Shown in pieces: positions 15,202 through 23,122 of a stretch of DNA of 36,020 nucleotides. The number at the start of each line of letters is the position of its first letter. Positions within the stretch are counted from its first letter, which is position 1. The stretch comes from an uncultured Amaricoccus sp. (GTDB taxonomy: Bacteria > Pseudomonadota > Alphaproteobacteria > Rhodobacterales > Rhodobacteraceae), in the NCBI RefSeq assembly GCF_937891315.1, contig NZ_CALAGI010000127.1, positions 1 through 36,020 on the forward strand, read 5' to 3'. Below the pieces are notes generated by a model that saw nothing but the letters and a program-made list of their open reading frames with translations, was not told the origin of the DNA and ran no database searches. The translations under genes were made by a program, and so were the position numbers.

Positions 15202-16209
15202 TCACGCGGCGGCGCGCAGGCGCTGGCCGTCCGCGTCGAAATGGAACTGGCGGCTGGCGTCCGGTGTCAGGTGGACGATCTCGTCGACGCCATAGCGGTG
15301 CTCGCCGAATATCCGCGCGGTCAGCAGGCCGTGCGGCTCGGTCCGGACGTAGATGTTGGTCTCGCTGCCCAGATGCTCGACATGGGAGATGGTGCCCGCG
15401 ATCGCCCCGGTCTCCCGGCTGATCGCGAGATGCTCGGGCCGGATCCCGACGAGCTTTCCCGCCGCGCCGAGGGGTGCCGCTTCGAGGAAATTCATCCGCG
15501 GGCTGCCGATGAAGCCCGCCACGAAAACATTGGCCGGGTCGTTGTAGAGTTCCATCGGCCCGCCGACCTGCTCGATCCGGCCGGCGTTCAGCACCACGAT
15601 GCGGTCGGCCAGTGTCATCGCCTCGACCTGATCATGGGTCACGTAGATCATCGTCGCCGCCAGTTCGCGATGCAGGCGGGCGATCTCGATCCGGGTATTG
15701 ACCCGCAGCGCGGCGTCGAGGTTCGAAAGCGGCTCGTCGAACAGGAACAGCTTCGGTGTCCGCACGATTGCCCGACCGATCGCGACCCTCTGGCGCTGGC
15801 CGCCGGACAGTTCGGCCGGGCGCCGGGCGAGCAGCGGGTCGAGCGAGAGCATCCGGCTCGCGCCCCGCACCCGCTCCTCGATCGTCGCCTTCGGCGTTCC
15901 GGCCTGCTTCAGGCCGAGCCCCATGTTGTCCTTCACCGTCAGGTGAGGATAGAGAGCGTAGCTTTGGAAAACCATGGAGATTTCCCGGTTGGCAGGGGCG
16001 ATCATGTTGACCCGCGCGCCGTCGATCAGCACGTCGCCGGAGGTCGGATCCTCGAGCCCGGCGATGATGCGCAGCAGCGTGGACTTGCCGCAGCCGGACG
16101 GGCCGACGAAGACGCAGAACTCGCCGTCCCGGACCTCCAGATCGACGCCGCGGATCACCTCGGCGCCGTTGAAGGACTTGGTGATGGAGGTGAGGGTAAG
16201 GTCACCCAT
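15202..16209 (-). CDS. Sugar ABC transporter ATPase, UgpC/MalK type
   Basis: A 335-residue ATP-hydrolysing subunit that drives sugar import from the cytoplasmic face. Walker A GPSGCGKST (residues ~37-45), Q-loop VFQSYALYPHLTV, signature LSGGQRQRVAIGRAI, Walker B LFLFDEPLSNLDA and H-loop VTHDQVEAM are all intact. The C-terminal TOBE region (VGIRPEHLAI, VEHLGSETNIYVRT) places it in the UgpC/MsmK group. It is the last gene of the minus-strand amino-sugar operon, 12 bp after the oxidoreductase, and is the natural partner of the two permeases upstream. GAGAGGA precedes the ATG. Confidence 0.92.
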   Translation of the reverse strand: MGDLTLTSITKSFNGAEVIRGVDLEVRDGEFCVFVGPSGCGKSTLLRIIAGLEDPTSGDVLIDGARVNMIAPANREISMVFQSYALYPHLTVKDNMGLGLKQAGTPKATIEERVRGASRMLSLDPLLARRPAELSGGQRQRVAIGRAIVRTPKLFLFDEPLSNLDAALRVNTRIEIARLHRELAATMIYVTHDQVEAMTLADRIVVLNAGRIEQVGGPMELYNDPANVFVAGFIGSPRMNFLEAAPLGAAGKLVGIRPEHLAISRETGAIAGTISHVEHLGSETNIYVRTEPHGLLTARIFGEHRYGVDEIVHLTPDASRQFHFDADGQRLRAAA

Positions 16210-16221
16210 GGCCGTGTCCTC

Positions 16222-17244
16222 TCAAAGCTGGATGGGCCGGCCGGAGCGCACGCTTTCGTGGGCGGCGAGGCAGATCGCGAGCGACGAGACCGCGTCCCGG
16301 AGGTGGCGGCCGAGATCGAGATCCTGCGTGATGGCGCGGGCGACGAAGGCCGCCTCGGCATCGCACAGCGCCTGATGGTCGGGTTCGCCCGCCATCGACA
16401 GATCCTCGTCCGTCCGGCCGACCCGGTGCAGGCGCAGCGTCGAGGTCCGGGTGTGGGTGTCGATATCGTCGGACCGCGCACTCTCCGGCATGCGGATCGA
16501 GACGGCGCCGTTCGGCGAGACCACGTCCTTCACGAAGAAGGCGGTGTCCGACATCATCGGGCCCCAGCCGGCTTCGTACCAGCCGAGCGAGCCGTCGGCG
16601 AACAGCACCTGGAAATGGCCGTAATTATACATGCCCTCGGCGATTTCCGGCGAGAGGCGCAAGCCCATGCCGCGCACCTCGACCGCGGCCGCGTCGGTGA
16701 TCTGGCACATCACGTCGACATAATGGACGCCACAATCGACGATCGGCGAGGTGGTTCGCATCAGCGCCTTGTGGGTCTCCCAGGTCGGACCGGTGGATTG
16801 CTGGTTGAGGTTGAGGCGGAAGACGTAAGGTCCGCCGAGCGCACGCGCCTCGGCGATCAGCCGCTGCCACGAGGGGTGGTGGCGCAGGATATAGCCGACA
16901 ACGACCTTGCGCCCGGTCGCCGCCGCCTTGGCCGCGACGCGCTCGGCGTCCGTGACGGTGGTCGCGAGCGGCTTCTCGACGAAGACATGCGCGCCGGCCT
17001 CCATCGCCGCGATGGCATAGCCGGCATGGCTGTCGGAGTAGCTGGCGATCGAGACGAGGTCGGGTTTCAGGCGGGTGAGGGCCTCGGTGAAATCCGCGCT
17101 CACCCGATAGCCGCGCAGCGCCTCCGGCAGGTCGGGGGCGGAGCGGTTGACGAGGCCGACGATCTCGAAGGCCGGATCGCGGTGATAGGCGAGGGCGTGC
17201 GACCGGCCCATGTTGCCGAGCCCGACGACGAGACAGCGGATCAT
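16222..17244 (-). CDS. Gfo/Idh/MocA-family sugar oxidoreductase
   Basis: A 340-residue NAD(P)-dependent oxidoreductase. The N-terminal Rossmann fold is VVGLGNMGRSHALAYHRD, with the acidic/neutral strand end GLVNRS. The catalytic lysine motif is FVEKPLAT near residue 93. The C-terminal alpha/beta domain carries the usual SPIVDCGVHYVDVMCQ segment with Asp-x-x-x-His. Family members oxidise or epimerise sugar hydroxyls; the substrate here is unknown. The start overlaps the permease stop as ATGA, so it is co-translated with an ABC sugar importer. It is not part of the known MurNAc-to-fructose-6-phosphate route, so it may act on a linked or modified sugar. Confidence 0.88.
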   Translation of the reverse strand: MIRCLVVGLGNMGRSHALAYHRDPAFEIVGLVNRSAPDLPEALRGYRVSADFTEALTRLKPDLVSIASYSDSHAGYAIAAMEAGAHVFVEKPLATTVTDAERVAAKAAATGRKVVVGYILRHHPSWQRLIAEARALGGPYVFRLNLNQQSTGPTWETHKALMRTTSPIVDCGVHYVDVMCQITDAAAVEVRGMGLRLSPEIAEGMYNYGHFQVLFADGSLGWYEAGWGPMMSDTAFFVKDVVSPNGAVSIRMPESARSDDIDTHTRTSTLRLHRVGRTDEDLSMAGEPDHQALCDAEAAFVARAITQDLDLGRHLRDAVSSLAICLAAHESVRSGRPIQL

Positions 17245-18080
17245 TTCACGGCTCCCGCGGTGATGCCGCGGATCAGTTGGCGCGAGAAGACGAGATAGAG
17301 GATCAGCACCGGAAGGATGGCGAGGCTGAGCGTCGCGAGCACCGCGTTCCAGTTGGTGACGAACTGGCCGATGAACACCTGAGCGCCGAGGGTAACGGTC
17401 TTGGTCTCCTCGGCGGGCGCGAGGATCAGCGGGAACCAGAGGTCGTTCCAGATCGGGATCATGGTGAAGACGGCGACGGTCGCCATCGCCGGCCGCACCA
17501 GCGGCAGGACCAGGGTGAAGAAGATGCGATATTCGCTCAAGCCGTCGATCCGGCCGGCGTTCTTCAGATCATCCGAAACCCCGCGCATGAATTCCGACAG
17601 GATGAAGATCGCGAGCGGCAACCCCTGCGCGGTATAGACCAGAATGAGCGCGGTCAGCGTATTGACCAGGCCGGAGGCGACCATCAGTTGCAGGATCGCC
17701 ACCGTGCCGAGCCGGATCGGGATCATGATCCCCAGCGCGAGATAGAGGCCCATCAGCAGGTTGCCGCGGAAGCGGTATTCAGCCAGCGCGAAGGCCGCCA
17801 TCGCTCCGAACAACAGCACGCAGAACAGCGAGACCAGCGTCACGATCAGGCTGTTCTGGAAATAGAGCAGGAAATCGCCCTGTTCGAGCACGGTGCGATA
17901 GCCGACCAGATCGAAGCTGCCCGGCCCCGGCGGCGACAGCGGCGACGAGAAGATCGCCTTTCGCGACTTGAACGAATTCACCACGACCACGAACACCGGG
18001 AAAAGTGCGATGACCGTGTAGAGAAGGAGAACGCCATGCGCGGCGATCGTCCGGCCGCGGGCGGAGCGGGCATCCTGCAT
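17241..18080 (-). CDS. Sugar ABC transporter permease, MalG type
   Basis: A 279-residue inner-membrane permease with six predicted helices. The first is TIAAHGVLLLYTVIALFPVFVVVVNSF, and the ATPase-contacting EAA-type loop follows helix 4 (LKNAGRIDGLSEYRIFFTLVLPLVRPA). The C-terminal SRQLIRGITAGAVK is the standard MalG-type ending. The ATG at 18080 lies 8 bp after the stop of the other permease, with GAGGT upstream. Together with 18089-19009 it forms the channel of the importer. Confidence 0.92.
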   Translation of the reverse strand: MQDARSARGRTIAAHGVLLLYTVIALFPVFVVVVNSFKSRKAIFSSPLSPPGPGSFDLVGYRTVLEQGDFLLYFQNSLIVTLVSLFCVLLFGAMAAFALAEYRFRGNLLMGLYLALGIMIPIRLGTVAILQLMVASGLVNTLTALILVYTAQGLPLAIFILSEFMRGVSDDLKNAGRIDGLSEYRIFFTLVLPLVRPAMATVAVFTMIPIWNDLWFPLILAPAEETKTVTLGAQVFIGQFVTNWNAVLATLSLAILPVLILYLVFSRQLIRGITAGAVK

Positions 18081-18088
18081 GGCGGACC

Positions 18089-19009
18089 TCAGAACTGATA
18101 GCGGCGGAGCCGCGTCTGGATGCCGAAGAGATAGACCGAGACGCCGGCCAGGATGATGAAGAACATCGCCGTGGCGATCGTCGCCCCCATATGCGGATCG
18201 CCGAGCTGCAACTGGAAGCCGAAGAAGGTGCGATAGAGCAGCGTCCCGAGGATGTCGGTGGCGTAGTTCGGCCCGGCGAGCGCGCCCTGGCTGACATAGA
18301 TGAGATCGAAGGCGTTGAAATTGCCGACGAAGGTCAGGATCGAGATGATGCCGATCGACGGCAGGATCAGCGGCAGCTTGATCTTCCAGAACTGCGCCCA
18401 GCCGGTGACGCCGTCCATCTCGGCCGCCTCGATCACCTCGTCCGGGATCGAGAGCAGGGCGGCGTAGATCAGCATCATCGGGATGCCGACGAACTGCCAG
18501 ACCGAGATCAGCGCGAGCGTGGTCAGCGCCGTCTCCTCCTTGCCGAGGAACGGCATGAACAGCCACCTCAGCCCCACGGCGTCGAACATCGAGGGGGCGA
18601 TGCCCCAGATCGGCGACAGGATCAGCTTCCAGGCGAAGCCGACGATGACGAAGCTGAGCACGGTCGGAATGAAGATCGCCGTCCGGTAGAACGCGGCGAA
18701 CCGCAGCCGCGGCGAGGACAACAGCGCGGCGAGGGCGACGCCGATCGGGTTCTGCACAGCCATGTGGATCACGAAGAACCAGGCATTGTTGCCGAGCGCG
18801 TTCCAGAAGCTGGCCGACCAGCGCGGATCGGCGAAGAGCGTGCGGAAATTGGCGAGCCCGGCGAATTCGGACACCCGCTCGGTGGTGGTGGTGAAGAGCG
18901 ACAGATTGAGCGTGGCGAACAGCGGCACGATCATGATCGTCGTATAGACCAGCGCGGCCGGCGCGAGGAACACCGGGATATGCCAGCGGAACGGGCGTCG
19001 GTCGGCCAT
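18089..19009 (-). CDS. Sugar ABC transporter permease, MalF type
   Basis: A 306-residue inner-membrane permease. The first helix follows a basic start (RRPFRWHIPVFLAPAALVYTTIMIVPL). Further helices and the EAA loop (VIEAAEMDGVTGWAQFWKIKLPLILPSIG) are clear. This pairs with the MalG-type permease downstream. A strong hairpin in the 123-bp gap before it probably lowers its expression relative to the binding protein. Confidence 0.92.
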   Translation of the reverse strand: MADRRPFRWHIPVFLAPAALVYTTIMIVPLFATLNLSLFTTTTERVSEFAGLANFRTLFADPRWSASFWNALGNNAWFFVIHMAVQNPIGVALAALLSSPRLRFAAFYRTAIFIPTVLSFVIVGFAWKLILSPIWGIAPSMFDAVGLRWLFMPFLGKEETALTTLALISVWQFVGIPMMLIYAALLSIPDEVIEAAEMDGVTGWAQFWKIKLPLILPSIGIISILTFVGNFNAFDLIYVSQGALAGPNYATDILGTLLYRTFFGFQLQLGDPHMGATIATAMFFIILAGVSVYLFGIQTRLRRYQF

Positions 19010-19092
19010 GCGGAACTCCGGAGGTCGGGCGTCGGCGCTGGATTGGCTCCGAGCGGGGTCGAGTTCGCCGCGTCGCGGCGTCGCCGAAAAGC

Positions 19093-19119
19093 GCCCCGCC
19101 CCTTTGGTCGGGGCGGGGC
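19093..19119 (-). terminator. 10-bp hairpin between binding-protein and permease genes
   Basis: Perfect arms GCCCCGCCCC and GGGGCGGGGC with a 7-nt loop. On the minus strand it is followed by GCGCTTTT. Position within an ABC operon fits partial termination or protection of the binding-protein mRNA 3' end, giving more binding protein than permease. Confidence 0.6.
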
Positions 19120-19132
19120 CAGGTCGGCAGAA

Positions 19133-20392
19133 CTATTGCTGCGGCGCGTACCAGGAGGCGAGGCCGTCCTGCAGGCGCTGCGCGGCGGCCTCGGGGGTTT
19201 CGGTGCCGCGGATCACGTTGGCGGCGGCGTTCCAGGTCTCGTTCTCGAGGTTCGGGGTGCCGCGCGACAGGATCTGGTAGGTCGAGCGGATGGTGCTCTG
19301 GCAGGTCTCGCGCCAGCCGACCATCTCCTGGGCCAGCGGATCCTTGAGCGTGACCGGGCTGCTCGAAAGCGAGAAGAAGCCGGGCAGGGAGTTCGAATAG
19401 ATCTCCGCGAATTCCGGCGAACCGACCCATTCGAGGAAGGCCTTGGCCTCCTCGGGATGCTTCGTCGCGGCGTTCATGCCAAGCGCGATATCGACATGAT
19501 CGGAGATGTAGCAGTCGTCGCCGTCCGCGGGCACCGGCGGCGGGAATGCGCCCATCTCGAAGGCGTCGCCGATCTGCGCGCGGAAGCCGGAGATTTCCCA
19601 GGAGCCGGCGGGATAGATCGCGGCGCGGCCAAGGGTGAAGAGGTTCTGGCTATCGGAATAGGTCTGGGACTCGAAGCCGTCGCCGAGATAGTCCTTCCAT
19701 TTCGCGATCTCGCGGAACGGCTGGACCCAGGGTTCGTCGGTCAGTTTCTGGCTGCCGGCGATCAGCGCCAGCCGTCCTTCCTCGCCTTTCCAGTAGTTCG
19801 GGCCGATGTTCTGATAGCCCATGGTCGCGGCTTCCCATTGCTCGCTGGTGCCCATGGCCATCGGGATGTAGGTGCCGTCTTCCTTGATCTTGTCGAGCGC
19901 GGCGAAGAACTCCGCCTCGGTCTTCGGCGGCGCGATTCCCAGCTGCTCGAAGGCGGCCTTGTTGTAGATGAAGCCGTGGATCACCGAGGCCATCGGCACG
20001 CAGAAGGTATGCGCGCCGTCGTCGGTGGACCAGGCGGATTTGGCGAAGGTCGAGAAACCGGCCAGCGCGGGCAGATCGGACAGGTCCGCGAGGTTGCCCT
20101 TCTCGTAGAGCTGCAGCGAGGCGTCGAACGGCCGGCAGGTGATGAGATCGCCGGCCGAGCCCGCGTCGAGCTTGGAGTTCAGCACGGCATTGTATTCGGC
20201 CGGGGCCGCCGGATTGAACTTCAGCTTGATGCCGGGGTGGGCGGCTTCGAAGGCCGGGATGATCGTGTCCTGCCAGATGAGGAGGTCGTCGTTGCGCCAG
20301 CTTTCGATATTGAGCGTCACATCCTCGGCGAAGGCGGCGCCGCCGCCGAGCAGCGTGGTGGCGAGCAGCAGCCCGCGCAGTGTTCTTGTCAT
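19133..20392 (-). CDS. ABC transporter sugar-binding protein
   Basis: A 419-residue periplasmic solute-binding protein of the family-1 carbohydrate type. The signal peptide is MTRTLRGLLLATTLLGGG followed by AAFA and cleavage before EDV. The mature protein shows the usual VTLNIESWRNDD start and GIKLKFNPAAPAEYNAVLNSKL. A GRAAIYPAGSWEISGF hinge segment and a C-terminal EEAKAFLEWVGSPEFAEIYS helix follow. Two cysteines near CRPFD and DDCY could form a disulfide. The ATG at 20392 has GGGAG eight bases upstream. Downstream permeases and upstream murQ indicate an amino sugar or muropeptide-derived sugar as ligand, but the sequence does not prove it. Confidence 0.9.
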   Translation of the reverse strand: MTRTLRGLLLATTLLGGGAAFAEDVTLNIESWRNDDLLIWQDTIIPAFEAAHPGIKLKFNPAAPAEYNAVLNSKLDAGSAGDLITCRPFDASLQLYEKGNLADLSDLPALAGFSTFAKSAWSTDDGAHTFCVPMASVIHGFIYNKAAFEQLGIAPPKTEAEFFAALDKIKEDGTYIPMAMGTSEQWEAATMGYQNIGPNYWKGEEGRLALIAGSQKLTDEPWVQPFREIAKWKDYLGDGFESQTYSDSQNLFTLGRAAIYPAGSWEISGFRAQIGDAFEMGAFPPPVPADGDDCYISDHVDIALGMNAATKHPEEAKAFLEWVGSPEFAEIYSNSLPGFFSLSSSPVTLKDPLAQEMVGWRETCQSTIRSTYQILSRGTPNLENETWNAAANVIRGTETPEAAAQRLQDGLASWYAPQQ

Positions 20393-20439
20393 GGTCAACT
20401 CTCCCAGTTGGCGGTCCCCCGGGGACCATTCGTCGGTGG

Positions 20440-21345
20440 TCATCCCGGCTCGGCCCGCAGGGCGCGGAGCGCGGGGTCGAGCCGTCCGCCAGCCGCCGCC
20501 AGCAGCGCCTCCGCCGCCCCCCGATCCTCGGCGCCGGCGGCGATCAGGATCGCGGGCTTCACCGCGCCGTCGGTTTCCCCCAGCGCGCCGCCCGCGGCGC
20601 CGAGGTCCGAGCCGGACAGTTCAGCGACCATCCGCGCCGCGCGGTCGCGCAGCTTCACGTTGTCGGCGACGAGATTGACCATATGCCCCTCGTAGACATG
20701 GCCGAGCCGGAGGCCGGTGAGGGTCGAGATCATGTTGAGCGCGATCTTCGCCGCGGTGCCGGCGCCGAGGCGCGTCGAGCCCGCCACCATCTCCGGCCCG
20801 GTTTCGAGCAGGATCGCGATGTCGGCGGCCCTGAGCAGCGCGCTGTCAGCTACGTTGGCAATGCCGATCAGCGTGGCGCCGGCGGCGCGGGCGCCCTCGG
20901 CGATCGCGAGCGTGTAGGGGACGCCGCCGCTGGCCGAGACGCAGATCACCGCGTCGCCCGGGCCGAGGTCGATCGCGGCGAGGTCGGAGGCGGCGCCCGC
21001 CGGATCGTCCTCGGCCGCGCCGGTCAGCGAGAGCAGCGCGGCGGCGCCGCCGGCGAACAGGACCGGCGCGCGGTCGGCCGGGATGCCGAAGGTGCCTGGC
21101 AGTTCCAGCGCGTCGGCGAGGGCCATGAGGCCGGAGGATCCCGCTCCGGCGTAGACGAGGCGATGGCCGCCCTCGATCGCGCGGGCCGCCACCTCCGCCG
21201 CCGCCGTGATCGCGGGGATCGCCGCCTGGACGCGGGCGGCGGCGAAGACCTGCGCCTCGGCCAGCAGCGCCGCCGCCCGCTCCGGCGGCAAAGTCTGCAG
21301 GCCCTGGGCGGCGGGATGGCGGATTTCGGTGCTGGCGATCGTCAT
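20440..21345 (-). CDS. murQ: N-acetylmuramic acid 6-phosphate etherase (divergent MurQ)
   Basis: A 301-residue SIS-fold enzyme that removes the D-lactyl ether from MurNAc 6-phosphate, giving GlcNAc 6-phosphate. The N-terminus has the family TE-x-R-HP pattern (TEIRHPAAQGLQTL). The two catalytic acids of E. coli MurQ (Glu83, Glu114) align with Glu81 in ELPGTFG and Glu112 in GAAEDD. SASGGVPYTLA and GSTRLGAGTAAKIALNMIST are also family-like. It departs from the consensus at GSSGL (usually GTSGR), ELPG (usually ECPP) and TGAAEDD (usually EGAED), so it is a distant member. The ATG at 21345 has AGGGAA upstream. It is the first gene of the minus-strand operon, with operator-like sites just upstream. 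Confidence 0.85.
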   Translation of the reverse strand: MTIASTEIRHPAAQGLQTLPPERAAALLAEAQVFAAARVQAAIPAITAAAEVAARAIEGGHRLVYAGAGSSGLMALADALELPGTFGIPADRAPVLFAGGAAALLSLTGAAEDDPAGAASDLAAIDLGPGDAVICVSASGGVPYTLAIAEGARAAGATLIGIANVADSALLRAADIAILLETGPEMVAGSTRLGAGTAAKIALNMISTLTGLRLGHVYEGHMVNLVADNVKLRDRAARMVAELSGSDLGAAGGALGETDGAVKPAILIAAGAEDRGAAEALLAAAGGRLDPALRALRAEPG

Positions 21346-21372
21346 GGGCGATTCCCTTGCGTCGGATATATA

Positions 21373-21390
21373 ATGCCAAAACAATACCAA
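21373..21390 (-). promoter_or_regulatory. Operator-like site A (murQ side)
   Basis: Read on the minus strand it is TTGGTATTGTTTTGGCAT, 28 bp upstream of murQ. It matches the site at 21463-21480 at 16 of 18 bases and points the opposite way. It contains two TTGG(T/C)AT elements ten bases apart, about one helical turn. The GntR/UTRA protein encoded at 22355-23122 is the obvious candidate binder. Confidence 0.65.
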
Positions 21391-21462
21391 TTGTCCAGAC
21401 GTTTGACGGAGATCGGCATCGGAAGGCTATTTCGCGCCTGCGAATGCGGAAGGCTTGGCCTT

Positions 21463-21480
21463 TTGGTATTGGTTTGGTAT
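21463..21480 (+). promoter_or_regulatory. Operator-like site B (kinase side)
   Basis: TTGGTATTGGTTTGGTAT, with two exact TTGGTAT elements ten bases apart, lies 23 bp upstream of the kinase start. It overlaps the expected promoter/ribosome-site region and so would block transcription when bound. It pairs with site A at 21373-21390 across a 72-bp spacer. Confidence 0.65.
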
Positions 21481-21503
21481 CTTGTCCGGCGAAGGGAGTC
21501 GCC

Positions 21504-22355
21504 ATGAAGCTGTATCTGGGGGTGGACGGCGGCGGGACGGGTTGCCGCGCGGCGGTGGCCGACGGCGCCGGGCGGATCCTCGGCCGGGGCGAGGGCGCCG
21601 CCTCGAACATCATGTCCGACCCCGATGGCGCGCGCGAGAACATCCTCGCCGCCGCGACGGCCGCGCTCGAAGCGGCCGACGTCGCGGCGGAGCTCGAGGA
21701 TTTGCACGCCGTGCTCGGCCTCGCCGGCGCGAACGTGGCCAAGGCCGCGTCGCGGCTGATGGCCAGGCTGCCGTTCGCGAGCACCCGGTTGGAGAGCGAC
21801 GCGCTGATCGCGCTGAAGGGCGCGCTCGGCGAGGAGGATGGTGTGACGGCGGCGCTCGGCACCGGATCGATCTTCGCGTCGCAGCGCGCCGGTGTCGCGC
21901 GGATGATCGGTGGATGGGGCTTTCGCCTCGGCGATCAGGCCAGCGGCGCGCGCATGGGGCGCGACCTGCTCGAACAGGCGCTGCTCGCGCATGACGGCCT
22001 GCGCCCGCGCTCGGCGCTGCTCGACGCGGTGGTGGTGGAGGCGGGCGGGCCCGAGGGGCTGGTCGCCTTCGCGCACGCCGCGACGCCGGCGGACTATGCG
22101 CGCCATGCGCGGCGGCTGATCGAGGCGGATCTCGAGGGCGACGAGGGTGCCGCCTGGGTGCTCGGCAAGGCCGATACCGACATCGCGCTCGCGATCGACC
22201 ATCTTCAGACGGAAGGCATGGTTCAGGTGTGTTTCCTCGGCGGCCTCGGCAAGCTGTTCGAGACGCGGCTCGCGGACCGCTACGCCGGGCTGATCGCCAC
22301 GCCGAAGGGCACGGCGCTCGATGGCGCGCTCGCCATGGCGCGCGGGATGGCGTGA
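21504..22355 (+). CDS. BadF/BadG/BcrA-family sugar kinase (GlcNAc/MurNAc kinase-like)
   Basis: A 283-residue ASKHA-fold ATPase of the N-acetylglucosamine-kinase/BadF group. Phosphate-1 loop GVDGGGTGCRA (residues 6-16), the GLAG segment, phosphate-2 loop ALGTGSIF, GGWGFRLGDQASGARMG, and the adenosine region CFLGGLGKLF are in order. NAGK and the bacterial MurK kinases belong to this fold family. Placed opposite murQ and ahead of NagB-II and nagA, it most likely phosphorylates an imported MurNAc or GlcNAc at O6. The ATG at 21504 has AAGGGAG upstream. Its stop TGA shares one base with the ATG of the GntR gene. Confidence 0.85.
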   Translation: MKLYLGVDGGGTGCRAAVADGAGRILGRGEGAASNIMSDPDGARENILAAATAALEAADVAAELEDLHAVLGLAGANVAKAASRLMARLPFASTRLESDALIALKGALGEEDGVTAALGTGSIFASQRAGVARMIGGWGFRLGDQASGARMGRDLLEQALLAHDGLRPRSALLDAVVVEAGGPEGLVAFAHAATPADYARHARRLIEADLEGDEGAAWVLGKADTDIALAIDHLQTEGMVQVCFLGGLGKLFETRLADRYAGLIATPKGTALDGALAMARGMA

Positions 22356-23122
22356 TGGCCCTGTTCTCGCATGGCGCGTTTCACGAGGCCGGCGGCGGGC
22401 CGCTCTATCTCCGGCTCAGCCAGCGGATCGCCGGCGAGATCGCGAGCGGCGGGCTCGCCCCGGGGCAAGGCCTGCCGCCCGAGCGGGAGATAGCGGCGCT
22501 GACCGGCCTCAGCCGGGTGACGGTGCGCAAGGCGGTGCAGTCGCTCGTCCGGTCCGGCCAACTCGTCCAGCGTCGCGGCTCGGGGACCTTCGTCGCGCCG
22601 AAGGTGGAGAAGGTGGAGCAGGCGCTGTCGATGCTCACCTCCTTCTCCGAGGACATGGCGCGGCGCGGCAAGGCCGTGCGCTCGGTCTGGCTGTCGCGCA
22701 GCGTTCACGCGCCGGCGCCGGAGGAGATGATGGTGCTGGGTTTGAGCGCGCAGGACCACGTGGCACGGCTCGAGCGGGTGCGGCTGGCCGACGATGTGCC
22801 GATGGCGATCGAGCGCGCGACGCTCGCAACCTCGATCCTGCCCGACCCGATGGCGGTCGAGGGGTCGCTCTACGCCGTCCTCGCGGCTCGGGGTACGCGG
22901 CCGACGCGGGCGGTGCAGCGGATTTCGGCTGCCAATCTCGGGCCTCGCGACGCGGAACTGCTGGAGGTCCCGGTCGGCGCCGCCGGTCTCTGGATCGAGC
23001 GGGTGTCCTATCTGCCGAGCGGGCGGGTCATCGAATTCACCCGCTCGATCTATCGCGGCGACGCCTATGACTTCGCCGCCGAGCTGCAAATCCCCGCCGA
23101 GGCGGAAAGGGGAGCGTCATGA
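22355..23122 (+). CDS. GntR/HutC-family transcriptional regulator with UTRA domain
   Basis: A 255-residue repressor-type regulator. Residues ~15-82 form the GntR winged helix (LPPEREIAALTGLSRVTVRKAVQSLV, GQLVQRRGSGTFVAP). Residues ~95-245 form a UTRA effector-binding domain (FSEDMARRGK, RLERVRLADDVPMAIERATL, LWIERVSYLPSGRVIEFTRSIYRGD), as in NagR/DasR/PhnF. NagR-type members sense phosphorylated amino sugars, which fits the neighbouring genes. The start codon overlaps the kinase stop and the stop overlaps the NagB-II start as ATGA. Likely targets are the two 18-bp sites between murQ and the kinase gene. Confidence 0.9.
   Translation: MALFSHGAFHEAGGGPLYLRLSQRIAGEIASGGLAPGQGLPPEREIAALTGLSRVTVRKAVQSLVRSGQLVQRRGSGTFVAPKVEKVEQALSMLTSFSEDMARRGKAVRSVWLSRSVHAPAPEEMMVLGLSAQDHVARLERVRLADDVPMAIERATLATSILPDPMAVEGSLYAVLAARGTRPTRAVQRISAANLGPRDAELLEVPVGAAGLWIERVSYLPSGRVIEFTRSIYRGDAYDFAAELQIPAEAERGAS

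Noticed and set aside
18083..19430. A long minus-strand frame that would fuse upstream sequence to the MalG-type permease
   Set aside because: The part before 18080 is an Arg/Pro-rich shadow of the MalF-type permease. The permease proper starts at the ATG at 18080 with its own ribosome site.
22229..23118. Long arginine/alanine-rich open frames overlapping the kinase, GntR and NagB-II genes
   Set aside because: They are out-of-frame readings of high-GC coding DNA with no recognisable domain; the coupled genes in the other frame carry all motifs.
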